Part shown: piece after piece, positions 25,183 through 33,781 of the stretch
Layout: each line of letters begins with the position of its first letter
How positions within the stretch are numbered: position 1 is the stretch's first letter
Assembly: GCA_046957575.1 (NCBI GenBank)
Contig: JBKUOG010000004.1
Location: 78,937-142,936, forward strand
Source: UMGS1370 sp046957575
GTDB lineage: Bacteria; Bacillota; Clostridia; Lachnospirales; Lachnospiraceae
Direction: 5' to 3'
DNA: 64,000 nucleotides
Position numbers and translations under genes: made by a program
Notes under the pieces: model-generated
Database searches by the model: none
What the model saw: the letters and a program-made list of their open reading frames with translations, nothing else
What the model was told of the DNA's origin: nothing

Positions 25183-25745
25183 AGCAGCACCCTCCCTTCT
25201 AATCCTGAACTGTAAAGTTCTTCCTTTAATCGTTTTCTTGCTCCGTAAAGCCTGGATTTTACCGTCCCCTCCAGACAGCCGGATAATTTTGCAATCTCCT
25301 TGATGCTCATGTCTTCAAAATAATACAAAATTACCATGGTTCTCTGTTTTACCGGCAGCCTTAAAACCGCCTGATACAGTTCTTCGGATTCTTCTTTGCG
25401 CTCCACTATTTTCAGAACAGAATCTGCAAAATCCCTGGCATTTGGATTCCACTCTTCCATGGTATCTCCTGTCGGATGCTCCCGGTTCTTTTTCTTTAAA
25501 TAGCGCCAGGCAATCCTGGTCATCATCCGGATCAGCCAGGTTTTAAAATACTCCGGCTCCCGTATCGTGTTTCTCTTTAAATAGACCTGAACAAACGTTT
25601 CCTGGACAATGTCCTCGCTGTCTGCATAATTTCCGGAAATCAGGTATGCCAGTTTCAGCAGATCCCTCTGGTTTCTTCGCATCAGTTCTTCCAGGGCTTC
25701 TAAATCTTCTTTCTGCATGCGCAAAACCAGTTCGATGTCTTCCAT
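25179..25745 (-). CDS. ECF-type RNA polymerase sigma factor
   Basis: 188 residues with sigma region 2 (LLKLAYLISGNYADSEDIVQ, ETFVQVY) and region 4 (RTMVILYYFEDMSIKEIAKL, GTVKSRLYGARKRLKEEL). The start at 25745 is chosen because AAGGAGG lies 8 bases upstream; a Met two codons earlier is too close. The open frame extending to 25919 runs into the patatin gene and is not used. It probably directs a small stress regulon and is held by the downstream anti-sigma. Confidence 0.92.
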   Translation of the reverse strand: MEDIELVLRMQKEDLEALEELMRRNQRDLLKLAYLISGNYADSEDIVQETFVQVYLKRNTIREPEYFKTWLIRMMTRIAWRYLKKKNREHPTGDTMEEWNPNARDFADSVLKIVERKEESEELYQAVLRLPVKQRTMVILYYFEDMSIKEIAKLSGCLEGTVKSRLYGARKRLKEELYSSGLEGRVLL

Positions 25746-25797
25746 CCCCATTTCCTCCTTCCTGTTTGGTGCACCTATCCTATAGAGACATGGTTTC

Positions 25798-26706
25798 CTA
25801 AAATGGTTCAATATTTTTTGCAGATATTTTTTTTCGGATTGCCGGAATTTTAGACAGGGTATACTCATATCCCGCCTCCATGGCCTCTTCCATGGCGGAA
25901 AACTCCAAAAGGCCCACATTTCTTTTCAACCTGGGCCGCAGTATCAGCACATCTTTCTGGGCATGGCACCGCTCCAGACTTTCTCCCCGAATGGAAAATG
26001 AGCGGAATACCACATCTAAAATAGAACTTTTATCTGTCATTTCCAATTCTCCTCCGACATCAACGCCTATGATCACGTCTGTTCCTGCCGCTGCCAGCAG
26101 ATCAACAGGGAGATTGTAGGTAACTCCGCCGTCTGTCAGCATTCTGCCATCCAAACTTCTCGGCCAAAATACTGCTGGAAAACTGCTGCTCGCCATCATA
26201 GCGGCACACAAAAGTCCTGTTTTTTCCCAGATAATCTCTTCTCCAGCCACTTTCTGCCCTGCTTTCCATCTGCCGGACACCCCGTTTAAATTCGTATACA
26301 CCACTGTTCTTCCAGAGTATAAATCCACTGTTGGAATCAAAATTCCTCTGACTGCCTCTTCAATTTTAGCCCCTTTCGTAATCCGGCACAAGTAGGCAAA
26401 CAGTTTCTCTCCCTTTAGAAATCCCTTTAAGCTAACAGAATCTCCCTTTATAAGCTGAGGAATCAGGCGAATCATTCCCACATAATCCGGATCGAAATAG
26501 CGCCTGCCATTTCTGCATAAATAGCGAACTTCCTCGGTTAGAGAAGAGATGCTCATACCTGCTGCAAAACACCCGGCCACAATACTCCCCGAACTGGTCC
26601 CGGCCACCACATCCGGCAAAAGCCCCTTTTCTTCCAGCGCCTTTAACACTCCTGCATGGACCGCTCCTTTTGCTCCCCCGCCGGACAATGCCAATCCATA
26701 ATTCAT
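25798..26706 (-). CDS. Patatin-like phospholipase (RssA/NTE type)
   Basis: 302-residue serine lipid hydrolase. LSGGGAKGAVHAGVLKAL is the oxyanion-hole motif, GTSSGS carries the nucleophile Ser38 and LTDGGVTYNLP the catalytic Asp. The cytoplasmic form without signal peptide is the usual bacterial one. The ATG at 26706 has AGGAG 5 bases upstream; a GTG two codons earlier is less likely. It lies 52 bases before the sigma gene on the same strand and may be cotranscribed with it. Confidence 0.9.
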   Translation of the reverse strand: MNYGLALSGGGAKGAVHAGVLKALEEKGLLPDVVAGTSSGSIVAGCFAAGMSISSLTEEVRYLCRNGRRYFDPDYVGMIRLIPQLIKGDSVSLKGFLKGEKLFAYLCRITKGAKIEEAVRGILIPTVDLYSGRTVVYTNLNGVSGRWKAGQKVAGEEIIWEKTGLLCAAMMASSSFPAVFWPRSLDGRMLTDGGVTYNLPVDLLAAAGTDVIIGVDVGGELEMTDKSSILDVVFRSFSIRGESLERCHAQKDVLILRPRLKRNVGLLEFSAMEEAMEAGYEYTLSKIPAIRKKISAKNIEPF

Positions 26707-26779
26707 ACGCACTCCTGCATGGTTTTTGATTAATCTATTCTTTACTTGCGATTTCTATGAACCCTGCAAAAGTCATATG

Positions 26780-27192
26780 TTCTTTTTTGACCTGCCTGTG
26801 TGGAGCGTATTGGGGATGTTATGTCTTCGGGGAATCGGCAGTACATTTCAGCAGCCGGCCATACAGTCGATTATCCCGCAGCTGGTGCCAAAGACCAGTT
26901 AGTAAAAACAAACGGGTAGATGCAGCTTTTCAATTCCGGAACTAAAAAAATCAAAAAAAGAAGCAGCATTTTGCTGCTAAAATTAGAGATGGTTTTCAGT
27001 TGTCAGCCATGTACGCAGTGCAGTGGAGCTATCCTTTGCAATCGGCATGATGGTGTCCTCCCTTCTGTTTCCAGCATTTTGAAAGCGGCGCATCAAATCC
27101 GGTTTTCCTATATCAGCCTGTTTGGAATGGGCGCTTCGGGAAATGTCCACAGGATTCTGCCCACTGCCTTTGTTGTCATTCTTTGGTATGGG
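26780..27192 (+). pseudogene. Decayed MFS efflux transporter fragment
   Basis: Reading across frames on the plus strand recovers successive pieces of an MFS pump of the macrolide-efflux-like group: LCLRGIGSTFQQPAIQSIIP with QLVP following, DQLVKTNG then a stop then MQLFNSGTKKI, AMYAVQWS, AIGMMVSSLLFPAF then a stop, and RFSYISLFGMGASGNVHRIL. Several frameshifts and stops separate them, and most of the roughly 400-residue protein is missing. Intact-looking short ORFs here are by-products. It fills the gap between the patatin gene and the convergent Crp-family gene, whose 3' end it overlaps. Confidence 0.7.
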
Positions 27193-27874
27193 GCAAAGAG
27201 GGAGAAATAATCGGCGTTTTCAGCACAAACCGATTCCTCTTTACTTCCAGCCACCCTTCCTTTTGAAGTTTCCCTAATTCGCTGGACATGGCGCTCCGAT
27301 CCACTGACAAATACTCTGCCAGTTCTTGGCGGTTAAATGGAACTTCAAAAGAAGGACTGCCTTTTTTTACTGCTTCTTCTGACAAATAAGACAATAACTT
27401 TTCCCTGGTTGTCTTTCTTGCCATATGGCGGATGTTTCGTTCCATCTGAATATTCTGTTCTGCCAGAATCCGAAGCATGTTCTGCAGCAGGCGGTTGTGG
27501 AAACCGCAGGCCAGGCTGCACACATTGATCATCCGTTTGTATTCCATAAAGACCACTTCGCAGTCTTCCAAAGCTGCCAGACTCACCGGAAGGATAGTGG
27601 CCTGGGCGCAGGCAAATTCCGGTCCGAACAAACTGCCTGGCTCTAAAATCTCAAATCGCTCTTCTCCTCCCCAGAAATCTTCCCGAATTATCTGCCCTCT
27701 GCCTGTTAAAATCATGGCAAAATCTGTTGCTGCCTGCCCCATTCTGCAAATCAATTCTCCAGTCTGAAATTGCTGCCGGTCTGCTGCCAGACACTGCAGC
27801 ATGGTCGGAATTTCTTCATCCCGAAGTCCATAAAACAAAGGAGAACGCTTCAATACATATATATATTCGTCCAT
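27176..27874 (-). CDS. Crp/Fnr-family transcriptional regulator
   Basis: 232 residues: an N-terminal cyclic-nucleotide-binding beta-roll (GELICRMGQAATDFAMILTG, EPGSLFGPEFACA) and a C-terminal winged helix with FNRQELAEYLSVDRSAMSSE as the helix-turn-helix. The Glu/Arg pair that holds cAMP in Crp is not apparent, so another ligand or none is likely. Six Cys residues are present, but no Fnr-type cluster spacing. It follows argH by 40 bases on the same strand. Confidence 0.9.
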   Translation of the reverse strand: MDEYIYVLKRSPLFYGLRDEEIPTMLQCLAADRQQFQTGELICRMGQAATDFAMILTGRGQIIREDFWGGEERFEILEPGSLFGPEFACAQATILPVSLAALEDCEVVFMEYKRMINVCSLACGFHNRLLQNMLRILAEQNIQMERNIRHMARKTTREKLLSYLSEEAVKKGSPSFEVPFNRQELAEYLSVDRSAMSSELGKLQKEGWLEVKRNRFVLKTPIISPSLPHTKE

Positions 27875-27913
27875 TTTGTTCGATTCCCGCCCTATTTGTT
27901 GGAATTACAACAA

Positions 27914-29290
27914 TTAATCCTGACTTAACTGTTCTTTATACAGCCGGATTACCTGCTCCATGGCCAGACGTCCCGGCGCTCCAATGGTTACTCTTTTTTC
28001 TACGCAGTTTTTCATGCTGATAGCCTCATAGATATCTTCCTCAAATACCGGGCTGATGGCCTTATATTCTTCCATGGTCATCTCATCTAATGAGATTTTT
28101 TTATCAATACAAAACAGCACCAACTGGCCTACGATTCCATGAGCATCCCGGAAAGGAACTCCCTTTCCCACCAGATAATCAGCGGCATCTGTAGCATTGG
28201 TAAACCCGTTTTTCGCACTGGCTTCCATCACATCTTTGCGGAATGTCATGGTAGAAATCATGCCTGTAAACAGGGCCAGACATCCTTTGACTGTATCAAT
28301 CGCGTCAAAAGCCAGTTCTTTGTCCTCCTGCATATCTTTGTTGTAAGCTAAGGGAATGCCCTTCATGGTCGTCAAAAGAGCCACCAGCGCCCCATAGACC
28401 CGTCCGGTTTTTCCTCGAATCAGTTCTGCAATATCCGGATTCTTCTTTTGCGGCATGATGCTGCTTCCAGTGCTGTAGGAATCGTCTATCTCCACAAACT
28501 GGTATTCATTGGTATTCCAGATAATAATCTCTTCACAGAACCGGCTTAAATGCATGGAAATCACAGACAGAGCGGACAGCAGTTCAATCAGATAGTCTCT
28601 GTCCGCCACAGAATCCATGGAATTTAAAGTGGGGCCGTAAAATCCTAACAGCTCTGCTGTATAGTCCCGATCCAGAGGATACGTGGTTCCTGCCAGAGCA
28701 CCGGATCCTAATGGACAGTAGTTCATTCTCTCATAGATATCGGACAGTCTCCCCCGGTCTCTGGTAAACATTTCAAAATAAGCGCCCATGTGATGAGCCA
28801 GGGTAATGGGCTGAGCTTTCTGCAAATGGGTAAAACCAGGCATAAATGTATCCAGATTTTCCTCCATAATCACCAGAAGTTCCTGTAATAGTTCTTTTAA
28901 AAGGCTGTCTATTTCTTTGATCTCATCCCTGGTATACAGTTTCATATCTAAAGCCACCTGGTCATTGCGGCTTCTGCCAGTATGAAGACGTTTCCCCGCC
29001 TCACCGATTCTCTTAGTCAGCGTTTCCTCTACAAAGGAGTGGATATCTTCCGCACCTGGCTCAATCTCCAGCCTGCCGCTTTCCAGATCCTCCAAAATAC
29101 CGGAAAGACCTGCTGCAATCTGTTCCTTATCTTCCTGGGAAATAATTCCCTGCTTTGCTAACATGGCCACATGAGCCATACTGCCCTCAATGTCCTGACG
29201 GTAAAATTTCTGGTCAAAGGACAGGGATTCATTAAAATTGTGCACCAACTGGTTGGTCTCCTTGGTAAAACGTCCGCCCCATAATTTCAT
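27914..29290 (-). CDS. argH: Argininosuccinate lyase
   Basis: Last step of arginine synthesis, releasing fumarate. The fumarase/aspartase-superfamily signature GSSIMPQKKNPD is intact, with HTGRSRNDQ and TFMPGFTHLQKAQP upstream. The start at 29290 (MKLWGGRF) matches homologues, with AGAGGAG 11 bases before it; a GTG at 29302 lies inside that site. It is separated from the other arg genes and follows yfhO by 8 bases, so it is probably read from that transcript. Confidence 0.96.
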   Translation of the reverse strand: MKLWGGRFTKETNQLVHNFNESLSFDQKFYRQDIEGSMAHVAMLAKQGIISQEDKEQIAAGLSGILEDLESGRLEIEPGAEDIHSFVEETLTKRIGEAGKRLHTGRSRNDQVALDMKLYTRDEIKEIDSLLKELLQELLVIMEENLDTFMPGFTHLQKAQPITLAHHMGAYFEMFTRDRGRLSDIYERMNYCPLGSGALAGTTYPLDRDYTAELLGFYGPTLNSMDSVADRDYLIELLSALSVISMHLSRFCEEIIIWNTNEYQFVEIDDSYSTGSSIMPQKKNPDIAELIRGKTGRVYGALVALLTTMKGIPLAYNKDMQEDKELAFDAIDTVKGCLALFTGMISTMTFRKDVMEASAKNGFTNATDAADYLVGKGVPFRDAHGIVGQLVLFCIDKKISLDEMTMEEYKAISPVFEEDIYEAISMKNCVEKRVTIGAPGRLAMEQVIRLYKEQLSQD

Positions 29291-29298
29291 AATAGCTG

Positions 29299-32181
29299 TC
29301 ACTCCTCTTTTTCTGTTATTTCTGTCTCATTCATTTCTGATGCTTTTGTTATTTCTGATTCTGTTTCATTCGCCTCTATTGTTTCCGGCAGTTCTGCTTC
29401 TGCCTTCATTTCTTCTGGAAATTCTTCGTCTTCTTGTATTTCTTCTGGAAGTTCTTCGTCTTTTCGCCTTTTCAAAATTCCCAAAATACCAATAAATACC
29501 AGAATGATTACACTGCCTGCGGTAATCATGATTCCCTCTTTTAATCCCTGAGGCTGATACTTCATGGCAATTGTGTGATGGCCCTCTGCCAAATCCACTC
29601 CTAAAAAGGTATCAAACAGTTTCTGTCCTTCTGCCGGCTTTCCATCTACCAAAATCTCCCAGCCCTCATCGTAGGGAATCGAAGTAAACAAAATCCCCGG
29701 TTGGCCGGCAGTGACTTCTCCTTCCAGCTCTGTATCATTCCACTTGGTCAGCCGCCACGGCATCCGGTTTAAAATATCGCAGGCCTCCGCCAGCCCGGTT
29801 TCATCAAACCGGTACGTCCGCACATCCATAATCTGACTGCTGTCGCAGGTCATGGACACTCTCTGCCCGCCTTCCAGATAGCCAAGTTCCAGGAGGTATC
29901 CTCTGTCTGTATTTTCAAAGGTTTTGGAATCCTCTCCGATAGTGACGGTCACATCTTTCAGCTTCCGGTTCATCACAAATGCATAATATTCGCCGGATTC
30001 CTCCGGAGTAAACTCGTACTGATTTCCAAACACTTCTCCGTAAGTCTCGATCAGCACCGGGCTGGCCCCGACTGCCATACACAAATCATTCTGCACATCT
30101 GCCGGATTTGCCATATCAAGCTGCCAGTAATCTTCCAGTCCCTTTTCTACCACAAATCCCAAAGGCAGTACATAGGTATTTTCATAGAGATAAGTTTCTC
30201 CTGACTCGGCCACATAGGACATGTGATTTTCATATTCCGGCTTTTCTGAATACAGCCCATATTTGACGCTAAACAGCGCGTCTACTAACGGCGTGCTTCC
30301 TGTAATGCTGTATGCATTGGTAGAACTTTCGCACCCGATTTTTTTGAAAAATGCAGATAAATCCGCATTAGCTGTAGAAGAAAACAGGGATACGGAAGGA
30401 AAATTCATCCATGCGCCATCATTTTTTGTCTTTCTTGTCACTTTTTCTACTCTGAAAAAACTGTCGTTGGGCAGTAAATCCATGACCAGATCCCGGACTT
30501 CTTCGTTGTCTTTTACATAACTGGTCCGACTTGTAGTCGTAACGGAAGTAATCGTCATATTTACTGCGGACTCAATAGACACCAGGCCCAGGGTTATCAA
30601 GACCAGAATATTGCGGCTAAAGCGCTGATTTCTATAAAGATGCATCAGTCCTGCATAGGCTGCCAGGAAAATCAGGGCTGCATAAAACACAGCAAAGTGG
30701 AAATGGTCTTCTGTTACCAGTTTTTCCGCCAGTATCACAAATCCTGCTGATGCAAAAAACGCTATGGATATATGGCTTTTCGGCGTTTCCTTTAAGTGCA
30801 TATACGCCCGGTAGCAAATCACCAGCATTAAAAAGATATAGATAAAGGACTGACGGCAGGGCAGACTGTTGGGATAATGAAATCCATGCCAGATAAAATT
30901 TAATACATTTACAGAAAAGCTGGCATAAAAGATGAGAAGCATTCCCGAATAGACTGCCTTTTCCTTTGCACTGATTTTTTTGCATCCCAAATACAGCAAA
31001 AACAGCAGAAATACTGCTACGCCGCAGTAAATGTTGGGCCAGTGATCCAGTCCGATTTCTGTCTCTACATTGCCGATGTGTCGAGCGATCATGTCAAATA
31101 TGGAAAAGTAGGAACTTACCGTCTTGGGGAAATTGAAATCCCCGGAAGCCGTTGCCTGCAGAGCAAAAATCTCTGGAAGCAGCACTGCGGCTGCCAGACC
31201 TCCTGCAAGCAGAGAATATACGGTAAACTGCCAAATCGCCTGAAACAACCGTTTCCATCCCTGAAATCCTTCCAGAATCAAAAGTGCTCCAAAATAAATA
31301 ACCATAAAAATGCAGATCATAATGGAGATATAATAATTAGAAAGGATAGACATTCCCAGTGCAATGCAGTAAAGAAACCCTTTCTGCTCTTTTACCAGCC
31401 GTTCCAGTCCCAGCATTACAACAGGGAACAGGATAATACAGTCCAGCCACATAATATTCCAGCTGTAAGCTGCCATATAACCGGACAGCGCGTAGAAAAT
31501 ACCAAAAAACGCTGCGCCAAAGTCTCTGGTCCTGCAGTGCCTGCGCAGATACCAGGCCATGGAAAGTCCTGCCAGTCCAGTCTTTAAGACGATGGAATAG
31601 GTCATAAACTCAATAATCAGGTTTTTGGGGCAGAATATCAAAAGCCAGTTTAAGGGACTTGCCAGATAATAGGCGTAAAGGGCTGAGAAATTTACGCCCA
31701 TTCCCACATCCCAGCTGTAAAGCAGACTTCCTCCATGGGTCAGCTTGTATTGAAATTCAGAAAAGAACGGCGCATACTGGTGATACATATCCGTTCGTAA
31801 AAAGCTTTCTTCTCCAAATGGAAAAATCCCTCTCTGAAGGAAAATAATCAGCATGATAAGAACCGGGACGAGAAAGGCGGCTACCAGTCCATCTCCCGGC
31901 CGGATAAAGTTTCGGATGGTTATCTCCTCTTCATCCTCTTCTTCACAGCCTGTTTGATCCTCAAATTCCTGTACGTATTCCACTTCTTCTAAAAACGGTT
32001 CTTCTGCCTGTACAGACTCTGCTTCTTCCTCATAAGAGTCCTCCCCTTCCATAAGGCGGCTATACTCTTTCTGGGCGCTTTCCAGGGCTTCTGCCGCCGG
32101 AAGGCTTTTTTTCTCTCCATCCTGCATATCCAGCAATTCCTCCAATTCTCTGGAAATCCGCTCTACCTCTTCACGCTCCAT
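29299..32181 (-). CDS. YfhO-family membrane protein (GT-C-like glycosyltransferase)
   Basis: 960-residue membrane protein. An unusually acidic cytoplasmic N-terminus of about 100 residues (EEAESVQAEEPFLEEVEYVQ) precedes about 13 helices; the first loop FLRTDMYHQYAPFFSEF is the conserved acidic-site loop of the family, and a large extracytoplasmic part with YENTYVLPLGFVV and TSIPYDEGWEILVDG follows. After the final helix comes a Glu-rich tail built of imperfect EELPEEIQEDEEFPEEM-type units. YfhO proteins glycosylate wall polymers using lipid-linked sugars. The partner GtrA lies 2 bases upstream. Confidence 0.88.
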   Translation of the reverse strand: MEREEVERISRELEELLDMQDGEKKSLPAAEALESAQKEYSRLMEGEDSYEEEAESVQAEEPFLEEVEYVQEFEDQTGCEEEDEEEITIRNFIRPGDGLVAAFLVPVLIMLIIFLQRGIFPFGEESFLRTDMYHQYAPFFSEFQYKLTHGGSLLYSWDVGMGVNFSALYAYYLASPLNWLLIFCPKNLIIEFMTYSIVLKTGLAGLSMAWYLRRHCRTRDFGAAFFGIFYALSGYMAAYSWNIMWLDCIILFPVVMLGLERLVKEQKGFLYCIALGMSILSNYYISIMICIFMVIYFGALLILEGFQGWKRLFQAIWQFTVYSLLAGGLAAAVLLPEIFALQATASGDFNFPKTVSSYFSIFDMIARHIGNVETEIGLDHWPNIYCGVAVFLLFLLYLGCKKISAKEKAVYSGMLLIFYASFSVNVLNFIWHGFHYPNSLPCRQSFIYIFLMLVICYRAYMHLKETPKSHISIAFFASAGFVILAEKLVTEDHFHFAVFYAALIFLAAYAGLMHLYRNQRFSRNILVLITLGLVSIESAVNMTITSVTTTSRTSYVKDNEEVRDLVMDLLPNDSFFRVEKVTRKTKNDGAWMNFPSVSLFSSTANADLSAFFKKIGCESSTNAYSITGSTPLVDALFSVKYGLYSEKPEYENHMSYVAESGETYLYENTYVLPLGFVVEKGLEDYWQLDMANPADVQNDLCMAVGASPVLIETYGEVFGNQYEFTPEESGEYYAFVMNRKLKDVTVTIGEDSKTFENTDRGYLLELGYLEGGQRVSMTCDSSQIMDVRTYRFDETGLAEACDILNRMPWRLTKWNDTELEGEVTAGQPGILFTSIPYDEGWEILVDGKPAEGQKLFDTFLGVDLAEGHHTIAMKYQPQGLKEGIMITAGSVIILVFIGILGILKRRKDEELPEEIQEDEEFPEEMKAEAELPETIEANETESEITKASEMNETEITEKEE

Positions 32182-32183
32182 GT

Positions 32184-32606
32184 CTAATCCCCTTTTTTTC
32201 TGGTTTCTTTAAAAATCCAGAGTTTGCTGAATACATAGTTCATAACCAGGTTGACCACTGATACAATAAATTTTGCCACATAATTATTCCACTTCAGCCA
32301 TCCGACCATAACCACCATCATAATCCAGGTTAAAATGCCGGATACTCCCCTGCAGGCCACAAAAGCCGAAAATTCTTTCCACAGATAGGAGGGTCTGAAG
32401 TTAAAATTGCGAAATACAATCAGTTTATTTACCACATAGGCAAATGCCACTGCAGCCACCCAGGAAACTGCCTGGGCAATCTTATAGTCAATGCCGGATT
32501 CACACATGACAGCATATACCACCCAGTCTACCAGAGTGGTCAGTACGCCGCATACAATATAGGAAATCGTCTCATAGTTGAACACTTTTTTCCATAAGGT
32601 TTCCAT
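32184..32606 (-). CDS. GtrA-family membrane protein
   Basis: 140-residue protein with four hydrophobic segments typical of GtrA/DPMS-like flippases that move lipid-linked sugars across the membrane (YIVCGVLTTLVDWVVYAVM first helix, FAYVVNKLIVF, NYVFSKLWIF end). Directly upstream of yfhO with a 2-base gap, so the two probably form one sugar-transfer unit for a surface polymer. Confidence 0.9.
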   Translation of the reverse strand: METLWKKVFNYETISYIVCGVLTTLVDWVVYAVMCESGIDYKIAQAVSWVAAVAFAYVVNKLIVFRNFNFRPSYLWKEFSAFVACRGVSGILTWIMMVVMVGWLKWNNYVAKFIVSVVNLVMNYVFSKLWIFKETRKKGD

Positions 32607-32671
32607 CTTGCTATTCTCTCCCTTTATCCTTCTTTCATTCTTCCCATTTTTCTATTCTACCCTTAGTTTCC

Positions 32672-33706
32672 CTACTTTGCAAGCAGATCCTCTGCTCCTT
32701 TTGAGTAGTGAATCCTGCCGTCTTCTGTGATGAAAAATGCCTCGATCCCTTCTATAGAGTCAATCAGTTCCATCCCTTTTTCAAGTCCCAGAGAAAAACA
32801 GGTGGTACTTAGGGCGTCGCCGTCCACAGAAAAAGGAGAAACAATAGTCACATCCGTCAGTCCATTCTGGTACGGATATCCATTTTTTGGGTTTAAAATG
32901 TGGTGATAATTGACTCCGTCTTTGACAAAATTGCGCTCATAGACTCCGGAAGATACCACTGACTGATCCCGAATCTTTAACACTGCCGCCTGTTCATATC
33001 GTCCGCCAAACGGCTCTCTAAGACCAATCCGAAACGGCTCTTTGCTCACCTGTTCTCCCACACAGAGCACATTTCCTCCCAGATTAATCACTGCGCTCTC
33101 CACACCCTGTGTTTTTAAATATTCCTTGAGCTTATCGGCGATATAACCTTTTGCAATAGCTCCCAGATCAAGCTGCACCTGACTGTCTGCCAGTTCAACT
33201 GCACTGCCTGACACCCGGACTCTTTCATATCCCACCTTTTTCACTGCTTCACGAATGGAATCTTCTGTCGGAACCGTTTTCTCCCCGCTTGTAAAATCCC
33301 ATAAATCTGACAAAGGCCCAATGGTAATATCAAAAGCCCCGTCTGACAGTTTGCTGTAATACAGCCCTTTTTCAATCAGATCGGCTGTTTCCTGGGAAAC
33401 CTCTATCCTGGTTTCGTCCGGTTTCCGGTGATTAATCCGGTAAATATCGCTTCCTTCTATGGTTTTGCTGAGCAGGTTCTCATAATAGCGGCACAACTCT
33501 CCACATTGGTCCAAAATAGCAGTATTTTCTGTATCATACAGGGTTATGGTGATAAAGGTGTTAAACGCAAAAGCAGACAAGGTTACCGGCTCTGTCTTCT
33601 TTTTTGCGCCTCCAAGAAAACTGTAAATAAATAAAACTACTGCTGCAAGCACAACTGCTGGCATAAAAAATCTCTGCCAGTCCCTTTCTTTTCCATTTCT
33701 TTCCAA
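32672..33706 (-). CDS. apbE: ApbE-type FAD:protein FMN transferase
   Basis: 344 residues; attaches FMN to Thr residues of exported flavoproteins such as the Rnf or NQR subunits. Motifs: LDLGAIAKGYIADKL, INLGGN, GVYERNF and GDALSTTCFSLG. Instead of a lipobox it has a single N-terminal membrane anchor (about residues 15-30) followed by a GGAKKK linker, so the catalytic domain is outside. No target flavoprotein gene is adjacent. Confidence 0.93.
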   Translation of the reverse strand: MERNGKERDWQRFFMPAVVLAAVVLFIYSFLGGAKKKTEPVTLSAFAFNTFITITLYDTENTAILDQCGELCRYYENLLSKTIEGSDIYRINHRKPDETRIEVSQETADLIEKGLYYSKLSDGAFDITIGPLSDLWDFTSGEKTVPTEDSIREAVKKVGYERVRVSGSAVELADSQVQLDLGAIAKGYIADKLKEYLKTQGVESAVINLGGNVLCVGEQVSKEPFRIGLREPFGGRYEQAAVLKIRDQSVVSSGVYERNFVKDGVNYHHILNPKNGYPYQNGLTDVTIVSPFSVDGDALSTTCFSLGLEKGMELIDSIEGIEAFFITEDGRIHYSKGAEDLLAK

Positions 33707-33725
33707 TTAACTCTCCCGTCTGTCT

Positions 33726-33766
33726 CCAAAACTTAAGGACGCACCGGATCAATCCGGCAGCGCCCC
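33726..33766 (-). terminator. Probable terminator after the aminotransferase gene
   Basis: On the minus strand a GC-rich stem (GGGCGC..CCGGAT / ATCCGG..GCGTCC, one small bulge) is followed by TTAAGTTTT. It lies in the gap before apbE. Confidence 0.55.
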
Positions 33767-33781
33767 TAATCCTTTATCTCT

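Noticed and set aside
26757..27210. Two small plus-strand genes (62 and 96 codons)
   Set aside because: Both are pieces of one decayed MFS gene read in single frames; no ribosome site fits them as genes.
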